A stretch of DNA of 64,000 bases from Tsuneonella troitsensis. GTDB taxonomy: Bacteria > Pseudomonadota > Alphaproteobacteria > Sphingomonadales > Sphingomonadaceae. The notes below the pieces were generated by a model that was given only the letters and a program-made list of their open reading frames with translations, searched no databases and was not told the DNA's origin. The stretch is taken from contig NZ_LMAU01000001.1 of the NCBI RefSeq assembly GCF_001441535.1, forward strand, positions 434,001 through 498,000, in the 5' to 3' direction. Positions 1 through 6,270 of the stretch are shown here, piece by piece (position 1 is the first letter of the stretch; each line of letters begins with the position of its first letter). The position numbers were made by a program, and so were the translations under genes.

Positions 1-392
1 GTATCGGGCGCGTTGAGCAGGCAGCCTTCTTCGGCAGCGGCGAGCACCGCGAGCGAGTTGGGTCCGGCCTTGGCAGTGATCGTGGTCCCCTCGAGCGGGT
101 CCAGCGCGATGTCGATCTTGGGTCCCTTGCCGATCGCCCCGCCAACCTTTTCGCCGATGTAGAGCATCGGGGCCTCGTCGCGCTCCCCTTCGCCGATCAC
201 CACGGTACCGTCGATCTCGAGCGTGTCGAACGCCTTGCGCATCGCTTCGACTGCGGCGGCGTCGGCGGCCTTTTCGTCGCCCCGCCCGACCAGCTTCGAC
301 GCGGCGATCGCGGCTGCCTCGGTCACGCGGACGAGTTCGAGGACGAGGACGCGATCGAGCACGCTGGAACGCTTGGGACTTGTTGTGTTCAT
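1..392 (-). CDS. glpX: Class II fructose-1,6-bisphosphatase (partial, C-terminus outside window)
   Basis: Only the first 130 or so residues are inside the window; the gene runs off the left edge. The protein begins [20 protein letters not shown] and continues with the GlpX hallmarks [16 protein letters not shown] and [19 protein letters not shown], which form the metal- and phosphate-binding core. GlpX hydrolyses fructose-1,6-bisphosphate in gluconeogenesis in the cytoplasm. The ATG at 390-392 is the only good start. It lies on the same strand as hom but is separated from it by an opposite-strand gene, so it probably has its own promoter in the short divergent gap at 393-451. Confidence 0.93.
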   Translation of the reverse strand, partial: MNTTSPKRSSVLDRVLVLELVRVTEAAAIAASKLVGRGDEKAADAAAVEAMRKAFDTLEIDGTVVIGEGERDEAPMLYIGEKVGGAIGKGPKIDIALDPLEGTTITAKAGPNSLAVLAAAEEGCLLNAPD

Positions 393-451
393 GTGTAATT
401 CACGCTCCGGACGGCTGTTTGCCGGGCGCGCTTAGCCGAGGGAGAGACCGA

Positions 452-982
452 TTGTCGAGACGAGCGGTCGCCGCGCTGGGCGCACTGTTGTGCGGCGCTC
501 CGCTTGCCGCGCAGGATGCACCGCCTCCGTCCACCGCCTCGGCCCCAGCCCCGGTGACCGCCGAGCAGGCGCTCGAAACCGCGCGCGAGGTGTACGGGCC
601 GCCCGATCCGCGCAAGCGTGCCGAATGCCCGCCCCAGCGTCCCGGCGGAGAGATCGTGGTCTGCGGCCAGCTCGAGGACCCCGAGCAGTTCCGCGTCCAG
701 TCGAGCGGCGACCTCGATCCCGAAGGCGCCGGCGCGCGCAGTGGCGGGCCGCGGCCGCCGGACGTGGGAACGGTCTATCCCGGTGTGGTGGTCGCGACCG
801 GCTGCTTCATCCCGCCGTGTCCGCCGCCGATGCCGGTGCTGATCGACCTCAAGGCGATACCCGAAGCGCCGCCGGGGTCCGACGCCGACCGGATCGCACG
901 AGGATTGGCGCCGAGGGGCCGCGACGATGCGCCGGTCGAGCCTGCCGACCTGCCGCCGCCGCCTGCTACGCCGCAAGAATAG
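452..982 (+). CDS. Small exported protein of unknown function, Pro/Gly-rich
   Basis: A TTG start at 452 is preferred because a purine-rich ribosome site (GGGAGAGA, about 440-447) precedes it and the first 20 residues then form a signal peptide ending LAAQ. An upstream start at 380 would put non-signal sequence ahead of it. The mature part (about 155 residues) has a segment EIVVCGQLEDPEQFRVQ and a central two-cysteine stretch CFIPPCPPPMP; the end is proline rich. The EIVVC-type motif recalls short exported proteins seen in sphingomonads, but no function can be given. Its 3' end overlaps the convergent hom stop by 17 bp. Confidence 0.7.
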   Translation: MSRRAVAALGALLCGAPLAAQDAPPPSTASAPAPVTAEQALETAREVYGPPDPRKRAECPPQRPGGEIVVCGQLEDPEQFRVQSSGDLDPEGAGARSGGPRPPDVGTVYPGVVVATGCFIPPCPPPMPVLIDLKAIPEAPPGSDADRIARGLAPRGRDDAPVEPADLPPPPATPQE

Positions 983-2288
983 GCATAACCAGTGGGGGCG
1001 CGGTCAGGCTCGGCGATCCGTCGAGCAGGCGCAGGGCCTCGGTAACGCATCGTTCGGGCCCTTCGTGAGTGACCATGGCGACCAGGACCTCGCCCACCTC
1101 GTTCGCCTCGCCCTGCTGGATCAGGCTTTCGATCGAGACTTCGGCGTCGCGCATCGCCGCGGTGATCTCGGCGAGCACGCCGGGCCGGTCCGCGACGGTG
1201 AAGCGGATATAGGTGTGTCCGCTCCGGTCACCGCTGTCCGCCGCCTGCATCGGCGCCAGCGCGGCGACGGGGATGGAGAACGCGCAGCCCGCATCGCCTC
1301 CGGGCGAAAGCCGCGCGATGTCGATGAGGTCGGCGACGACGGCGCTGGCGGTCGGCCCGTCGCCCGCTCCAGGCCCCTGGAACAGCAGGCGGCCCGAAAA
1401 ATTGCCTTCCGCGACGACTGCGTTGGTCGGCCCGTCGACGTGGGCCAGCGGGTGCTGCTGCGGCACGAGGCAGGGCCGCACGCGCTGGAGCAGGCGCTGC
1501 GCGCCGCTGGCGTCGGTCTCCACGTCGGCCTCGCCGATCAGCCGGATGACGAAGCCCAGGTCCCGCGCCCGCGAGATGTCCGCCGCCCGCACCCGGGCGA
1601 TTCCCTCGCAAGACACGGTGTCGAGATCGAGCCGCGCGCCGAACGCGATCGCGGCGAGGATCGCGAGCTTGTGCCCGGCGTCGATCCCCTCGATGTCGAG
1701 CGTGGGATCGGCCTCGGCAAAGCCCATGGCCTGCGCTTCGGCCAGCACGTCGGCGAAATCGCGCCCGGTATCCTCCATTGTCGAGAGGATGAAGTTGCAG
1801 GTGCCGTTGAGGATGCCCTGCACGCGGTCGATCACGTTGGCCGCGGCGCCTTCGCGCAGTCCTTTTATCACGGGGATACCGCCCGCCACCGCCGCCTCGA
1901 ATTTCAGCGGCACACCAGCTGCCTCCGCCGCTTCGGCCAGTTCCAGGCCGTGGCGCGCGATCATGGCCTTGTTGGCGGTGACCAGGCCCTTGCCGCTGGC
2001 GATGGTGTTGCGCGCAAGGGTAAGTGCGGGTCCGTCGGCGCCGCCGACCAGTTCGACCACCGCGTCGACATCGCCGCGCGCGGCCATGGCCGTCATGTCG
2101 TCGCACCAGTCGAAGGCGGACAGGTCGATTCCGCGGTCCCGCGAACGGTCCCGCGCGCTGATTGCCACGACCTGGATGTCCCGGCCCGCGCGCGCGCGGA
2201 CCGTTGCCGCATTTTCCGCCAGCAGGCGAACGACGCCCGCGCCCACCGTGCCCACACCTGCCAGCGCGATCCGCAGCGGTTCGGCCAT
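966..2288 (-). CDS. hom: Homoserine dehydrogenase
   Basis: 440 residues, the usual length for the ACT-containing class. It reduces aspartate semialdehyde to homoserine with NAD(P)H in the threonine/methionine pathway. A Rossmann motif GVGTVG sits at residues 11-16, followed by the catalytic-domain segments VTANKAMIARHG and GILNGTCNFILSTMED. The last 90 residues form an ACT domain beginning near YIRFTVADRPGVLAEI, consistent with feedback control by an amino acid such as threonine (known for the family, not shown here). The start is an ATG at 2288. It is convergent with the small exported protein gene, overlapping it at the stop codons. Confidence 0.96.
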   Translation of the reverse strand: MAEPLRIALAGVGTVGAGVVRLLAENAATVRARAGRDIQVVAISARDRSRDRGIDLSAFDWCDDMTAMAARGDVDAVVELVGGADGPALTLARNTIASGKGLVTANKAMIARHGLELAEAAEAAGVPLKFEAAVAGGIPVIKGLREGAAANVIDRVQGILNGTCNFILSTMEDTGRDFADVLAEAQAMGFAEADPTLDIEGIDAGHKLAILAAIAFGARLDLDTVSCEGIARVRAADISRARDLGFVIRLIGEADVETDASGAQRLLQRVRPCLVPQQHPLAHVDGPTNAVVAEGNFSGRLLFQGPGAGDGPTASAVVADLIDIARLSPGGDAGCAFSIPVAALAPMQAADSGDRSGHTYIRFTVADRPGVLAEITAAMRDAEVSIESLIQQGEANEVGEVLVAMVTHEGPERCVTEALRLLDGSPSLTAPPLVMPILAA

Positions 2289-2358
2289 TTGCGAAAATTC
2301 CCTGTTTGCCTCGCCGCGGTCCTAACGGCTGCGGTGCGCGGCGGCCAACAAAGAGAAA

Positions 2359-3225
2359 CTATTGCAGCGGAAGAGGCGCTCCCCCCAGGGTACGCTCGCA
2401 GGGTCCGAGTTGCTCCATCACGAAACGATAGTCCTGAGCGGCTCGCCCGCGCGAGGGCGTGTCCTGTGACAGGTTGGCCGCGGCGGGCAGTTCGCTTGGC
2501 AGGAAGCAGGCAAGGCGATACCAGCCGAGCGTCTCGGGTGCGGGAGGGCGGGCCGCCTGATCGACGATCTCGCCGTAGGACACGCCCCAGACCGGTTCCA
2601 TCCCTGGCCGCCGGACGACGGTGATCGAAACCGGATCGCCGCTGCGCGTGTCGAGGAAGATCTGGGTTTCCGATTCGCCGCTCAAAGTGCCGGCAACCGA
2701 CAGCGCATCGCGCACCCCGGTAATGGCGGGGGCAGCGTCGGGAGCGACGAATTCAGCGAGAATCGGCTTTGCACGCGCATCTACCGCAGGATTCCAAGCA
2801 AGCTGCGCGTGGGGGCCGACCAGCTGCAGTTCGCCGGTCCGCCCCGGCACGGGGCGCGCGAACAGAAGGACTTCGGTCTTCTTGAGCTTGGGAACCTTGC
2901 CCCGGGCATCGAGAGGCACGTCGACCAGATATTTCAGCGATTGCCCAACCGGCGAAGAGCCGCTGAGCAGGGCGACCGTCTCCGCCTCTACATATACGCG
3001 TGCATGACCGGCGGAAACGCTGGTGGCCCTTTCGGGCGGAACGGTGATGGCTTCCTTGATCCGCGCGTGCACGACCAGATCGGCGGCGTCCGCCAGATCG
3101 GCTATGTCAGCGTATGCCGGCGGCGGGGCCGTCGGGGCGGGCTGTGCCGACGCGGGTGTGCAGATTGCTGCGGCGACGGCCATCAGTCCCGTCAGGGAGC
3201 GGGACCGGAAACGGGATTTGCTCAT
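2359..3225 (-). CDS. Exported protein of unknown function
   Basis: The reading frame stays open far upstream, but an ATG at 3225 gives MSKSRFRSRSLTGLMAVAAA and then a cleavage site near CTPASAQ, a good Sec signal peptide, so I place the start there (288 residues); an alternative ATG lies at 3273. The mature protein carries a segment resembling small periplasmic proteins with DLADAADLVVHARI near the start, and an ordered region about 130 residues later. Two cysteines (RLACFLPSE and LGPCERTL) near the C-terminus could form a disulfide. No catalytic motif is recognised. It faces away from the tonB operon across a 336-bp gap. Confidence 0.72.
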   Translation of the reverse strand: MSKSRFRSRSLTGLMAVAAAICTPASAQPAPTAPPPAYADIADLADAADLVVHARIKEAITVPPERATSVSAGHARVYVEAETVALLSGSSPVGQSLKYLVDVPLDARGKVPKLKKTEVLLFARPVPGRTGELQLVGPHAQLAWNPAVDARAKPILAEFVAPDAAPAITGVRDALSVAGTLSGESETQIFLDTRSGDPVSITVVRRPGMEPVWGVSYGEIVDQAARPPAPETLGWYRLACFLPSELPAAANLSQDTPSRGRAAQDYRFVMEQLGPCERTLGGAPLPLQ

Positions 3226-3305
3226 GGCCGGGCGACCTAGGCTAACGAGCGATGATTGGAAACCGTAGCGCATGACCGCCGTTGAGCGCAGAAGGAGTGA
3301 ATTGC

Positions 3306-3353
3306 CGCTTAACCGGAAAAGGGTTTGCACCTCGGTTTCTTCGCGGTTAAGCG
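3306..3353. repeat. 10-bp perfect inverted repeat, 28-bp spacer
   Basis: CGCTTAACCG at 3306-3315 is mirrored exactly by CGGTTAAGCG at 3344-3353. Each arm contains TTAACC, which resembles a CtrA half-site, but the spacing is not the TTAA-N7-TTAA of a classic CtrA box. It could be a dimeric operator or, in RNA, a long stem-loop ahead of tonB. Confidence 0.6.
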
Positions 3354-3393
3354 TCCGGCGATCCGGGGAGAAGAATAAAGATCCTCCGGACGC
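3351..3393. repeat. 8-bp perfect inverted repeat, overlapping the previous one
   Basis: GCGTCCGG at 3351-3358 pairs with CCGGACGC at 3386-3393. Its left arm shares the bases 3351-3353 with the right arm of the 3306-3353 repeat, so the two stems compete at their junction if the region is transcribed. Confidence 0.55.
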
Positions 3394-3518
3394 GGCCCCC
3401 GGCCGGGTCATTGGATTACCGGCGGGCCATTCGGTTGCCGTGTATTGCGGTGGACCGACAGGGTGGACAGCAGGAATTGCGTCGGGGCGCGGCGTGAGTA
3501 CGCGCCTCTGATGTGTAT

Positions 3519-3537
3519 TGCCGGGCCAGGCCCGGCA
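3519..3537 (+). other. Short GC-rich hairpin just before tonB
   Basis: TGCCGGGC (3519-3526), three loop bases, then GCCCGGCA (3530-3537) form a perfect 8-bp stem that ends 24 bases before the tonB ATG. It lacks a T-tract, so it is not an intrinsic terminator. It could affect translation or transcript stability. Confidence 0.55.
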
Positions 3538-3561
3538 TGAACGATGGAGTGATGCGACTGA

Positions 3562-4236
3562 ATGGCTTACGCTGACCAACAGATGAGCGGTAATCGCATT
3601 GTTGCGATCATCATCGTTGCGCTTGTTCACGTCGTCGTCGGTTATGCTCTCGTGACCGGCCTCGCCTATTCGGCGATCAAGAAGGCGGTCGAGCGCGTGA
3701 CGACGGTGGATATCGAGGAACCGCCACCGCCAGAGGAGGAGCCGCCGCCACCTGAGGAGATGCCGGACGTCGCTCCGCCGCCCCCGGTCGCGCCGCCCCC
3801 GCCGATCAACATCGCGCCGGCACCGCCGCCGATCCAGACCCAGCCGACGATTCCACCGCCTGCGCCCCCGGCGCTGCGTGTGCCGCCGCCGGCTCCGGTT
3901 GCCGCTCCGCCGCCTCCCGCTCCCCCGCCGCCGCGGGTGCAGCCGAAGTCGGCGTCTCCGCGCGGAAATCCGGCCAGCTGGGCGAACGACAACGACTATC
4001 CCAGCCGTGCCATGCGCGAAGAGCGTGAGGGAACCGTTCGTTTCACGGTCCAGATCGGTGCAGACGGTCGTGTCACCAGCTGTAATGTTACCGGTTCCAG
4101 CGGTCACTCCGACCTCGACAGCACGACGTGCTCACTGATCCAGCGGCGTGCACGGTTCAACCCGGCCACCGACGGAAATGGGCAGGCAGTAGCCGGTTCC
4201 TGGTCGAGTTCGGTGCGCTGGCAAATTCCGGAATGA
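3562..4236 (+). CDS. tonB: TonB energy transducer
   Basis: 224 residues with the classic three-part layout: one N-terminal membrane helix (about 12-37) with a histidine at 23 in the helix, as in TonB; a proline-rich periplasmic spacer (about 49-132) of PPPP/PEEE type repeats; and a TonB C-terminal domain with YPSRAMREEREGTVRFTVQI and the ending SSSVRWQIPE. TonB carries proton-motive energy from ExbB-ExbD to outer-membrane receptors. The ATG at 3562 has only a distant GGAG (3546-3549). It is the first gene of an operon with exbB and two exbD genes. Confidence 0.95.
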   Translation: MAYADQQMSGNRIVAIIIVALVHVVVGYALVTGLAYSAIKKAVERVTTVDIEEPPPPEEEPPPPEEMPDVAPPPPVAPPPPINIAPAPPPIQTQPTIPPPAPPALRVPPPAPVAAPPPPAPPPPRVQPKSASPRGNPASWANDNDYPSRAMREEREGTVRFTVQIGADGRVTSCNVTGSSGHSDLDSTTCSLIQRRARFNPATDGNGQAVAGSWSSSVRWQIPE

Positions 4237-4285
4237 TCACGCAACATCTTCGTTTCATTCGTATTTTCTGAGAGGACTTTCACCC

Positions 4286-5077
4286 ATGTACATCGAACTC
4301 CTTGCGGCCGCATCGGAAGCCGCGCCCAAGAACCAGTTCGGCTTCTGGGAAGCCATGAACCAGGGCGGTGTTATCGCCTGGTCGATCTTTACCGTGCTCG
4401 TCATCATGTCGGTGGGATCGTTCTACATCCTCATCACCAAGTGGCTCGAGCAGCAGAAGATCTTCAATCAGTACAAGGCTGTTCGCGGCAACTTCTGGCG
4501 CGCACCGACCCTGCGCGAAGGCGCGGGCAAGCTCGACAAGAACAGCGCCTGGCGCCAGCTGGTCGACGATGGCCTCGCCGCCGAGGAACAGCACGGCAAG
4601 ATGACCGACAGCCTGGAGGCTCACGACTGGCTTCACGGCTCGCTCGCGCGCTCGGAAGCGTCGATCAACGCCAAGCTCGCCGGTGGCCTTCCGTTCCTCG
4701 CCAGCGTCGGCGCGACGGCTCCGTTCGTCGGTCTTCTCGGTACGGTTATCGGTATCTACCGCGCGCTGATCAACATCGGTCTTGCCGGTTCGGCCTCGAT
4801 CGACAAGGTCGCCGGCCCGGTCGGTGAAGCACTGATCATGACTGCGATCGGTCTGCTCGTGGCGGTTCCCGCGGTGCTCGCCTACAACTGGCTGCAGAGC
4901 CGCAACAAGCGGATCGGCGAGCTTCTTTCGGGCTTCTCGACCGACATCCTCGCCAACATCAACTCGAAGGGTTCGGTGAAGCCTGCGGTGATGACGGCCA
5001 CTTCGACGCAGCAGGCTGCCAAGGCAGCGGCAACGGCTCCGGCCAAGCCCGTTACCCCGGCTGCGCCGCGTCCCTGA
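4286..5077 (+). CDS. exbB: ExbB, MotA/TolQ/ExbB proton-channel family
   Basis: 263 residues with three membrane segments: one near residues 28-50 (VIAWSIFTVLVIMSVGSFYI), and a pair further on, ASVGATAPFVGLLGTVIGIY and ALIMTAIGLLVAVPAVLAY, which are the family signature and line the proton channel. It forms the inner-membrane ExbB-ExbD stator that powers TonB. The C-terminus is an Ala/Pro/Lys-rich cytoplasmic tail. It starts 49 bp after tonB, with GAGAGGA upstream, and precedes two exbD genes. Confidence 0.95.
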   Translation: MYIELLAAASEAAPKNQFGFWEAMNQGGVIAWSIFTVLVIMSVGSFYILITKWLEQQKIFNQYKAVRGNFWRAPTLREGAGKLDKNSAWRQLVDDGLAAEEQHGKMTDSLEAHDWLHGSLARSEASINAKLAGGLPFLASVGATAPFVGLLGTVIGIYRALINIGLAGSASIDKVAGPVGEALIMTAIGLLVAVPAVLAYNWLQSRNKRIGELLSGFSTDILANINSKGSVKPAVMTATSTQQAAKAAATAPAKPVTPAAPRP

Positions 5078-5157
5078 GCGGATTTTCGGAGGGGCGACGA
5101 AGGTCGCCTCTCCGATACCCCCTGCTCACGATTGAATTGAAATAGGACAGGAAGCCC

Positions 5158-5691
5158 ATGGCGATTTCTACCGGAGGCGGCGGCGGCGAGACGCCGATGT
5201 CGGACATCAATACCACGCCGCTGGTCGACGTGATGCTGGTGCTTCTGATCATCTTCCTCATCGCGATTCCGGTCGCGATCCAGACGATCGAGAAGCTCAA
5301 GCTGCCGGTGATGCCGTCCAGCGAATCGAAGGACAAGGTCGAGAACCTGCTGCTCACGGTCAGCACGACCGACGCTGCCGGTCTCAGCGCAGGTGATCCC
5401 GGTTTTGCCGGAGCTTCGCGCAACGGCGAATGCCGGGTGTATTTCAACAACACCACTCCGGTCGACTCGAGGGAGCTCTACGACCAGGCTTTCGAGCGGC
5501 TCGATTCCATCGTGCAGGCGGCCGGTGGCCCTGAAGCGCTGATGGAAAATCCGGAAAGCATCCCGCAGGTTCACATCCGCGGCGACGTGGAAGCGCCCTG
5601 GCGCTGTGTTGCGGGCACCATCTACAACGTCCAGGCTGCCGGTTATCCGACGGTCGGCTTCATTTCGAACCCGGTCGATCCGAACGGCTGA
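5158..5691 (+). CDS. exbD: ExbD family protein 1
   Basis: 177 residues, longer than the usual 130-145. The N-terminal cytoplasmic stretch ends in SDINTTPLVDVMLVLLIIFL, with the essential membrane aspartate at residue 24. The periplasmic domain has an insertion of about 35 residues (around TTDAAGLSAGDPGF to NGECRVYF) with a cysteine, and a second cysteine near PWRCVAGTIY; these might form a disulfide. It works with ExbB in energising TonB. The second exbD follows 60 bp downstream. Confidence 0.92.
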   Translation: MAISTGGGGGETPMSDINTTPLVDVMLVLLIIFLIAIPVAIQTIEKLKLPVMPSSESKDKVENLLLTVSTTDAAGLSAGDPGFAGASRNGECRVYFNNTTPVDSRELYDQAFERLDSIVQAAGGPEALMENPESIPQVHIRGDVEAPWRCVAGTIYNVQAAGYPTVGFISNPVDPNG

Positions 5692-5751
5692 CAAGCCGAA
5701 CGTATCACCGCTGCGTTTCGACGCGACAGAAGAACTTAGGAGTAACCCACC

Positions 5752-6192
5752 ATGGCAATGTCAGGCGGCAAGGACGATGGCTCGCCGATGATGGAGATGA
5801 ACACGACGCCGTTGATCGACGTCATGCTCGTGCTCCTGATCATGTTCATCATCACGATCCCGGTCGCGACCCACTCGGTCGACATCGACCTTCCGGTGCC
5901 GAACAACACTCCGCCGCCACCGGACATGATCGACCCGATCAAGAACAAGATCGTGCTGACGCCGGAGAACGTGATCCTGTGGAACGGCACGCCGATCAAC
6001 GACGGCGAACTGGTACGCAACCTCGAGGCGACTAAGGCTATCACACCGGAACCCGAGTTGCAGTTCGAACCCGATCAGCAGGCTTCGTATGACCTGTCGA
6101 TCCGCGTCCTCAACGTCATCAAGGGATCCGGCGTGAGCAAATTCGGCTTCGTGGGCAACGAAAAGTATCGCGAATTCGGCAAGGCCGGCTGA
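5752..6192 (+). CDS. exbD: ExbD family protein 2
   Basis: 146 residues, standard ExbD length. MEMNTTPLIDVMLVLLIMFI holds the conserved membrane aspartate at residue 23, followed by a periplasmic domain. Two exbD copies behind tonB-exbB is the arrangement known from Xanthomonas, where the second copy is not required for iron uptake. Ribosome site TTAGGAGT lies just upstream. It is the last gene of the operon, with a strong terminator 28 bp after the stop. Confidence 0.93.
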   Translation: MAMSGGKDDGSPMMEMNTTPLIDVMLVLLIMFIITIPVATHSVDIDLPVPNNTPPPPDMIDPIKNKIVLTPENVILWNGTPINDGELVRNLEATKAITPEPELQFEPDQQASYDLSIRVLNVIKGSGVSKFGFVGNEKYREFGKAG

Positions 6193-6219
6193 CGCCTCTC
6201 GAAATCGAATGAAACGAGC

Positions 6220-6246
6220 AAGGGGCGGAGCGATCCGCCCCTTTTT
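6220..6246 (+). terminator. Rho-independent terminator of the tonB operon
   Basis: A perfect 10-bp stem AAGGGGCGGA/TCCGCCCCTT (6220-6229 and 6234-6243) with a 4-base loop is followed by a T run. It lies between the convergent exbD and helicase genes. Confidence 0.9.
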
Positions 6247-6270
6247 CGTGTCCTCACTAACGGGATTGGA

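Larger units (their letters stand above)
3226..3561. promoter_or_regulatory. Divergent intergenic region / long leader of the tonB operon
   Basis: This 336-bp stretch has no convincing gene. A short open frame at 3272-3511 has no homology I recognise, no ribosome site and low-complexity coding, so I leave it out. Instead the region holds three perfect inverted repeats, listed separately, which take up much of the leader before tonB. It must contain the promoters for both flanking genes, but I could not pick a convincing -35/-10 pair. Confidence 0.5.

Noticed and set aside
927-2624. Long plus-strand frame opposite hom
   Set aside because: It is a mirror frame of the GC-rich hom gene, with arginine/histidine-rich sequence and no domain.
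3272-3511. Open frame of 79 codons upstream of tonB
   Set aside because: No ribosome site, no recognisable family, and it lies in a region dominated by inverted repeats; more likely non-coding.
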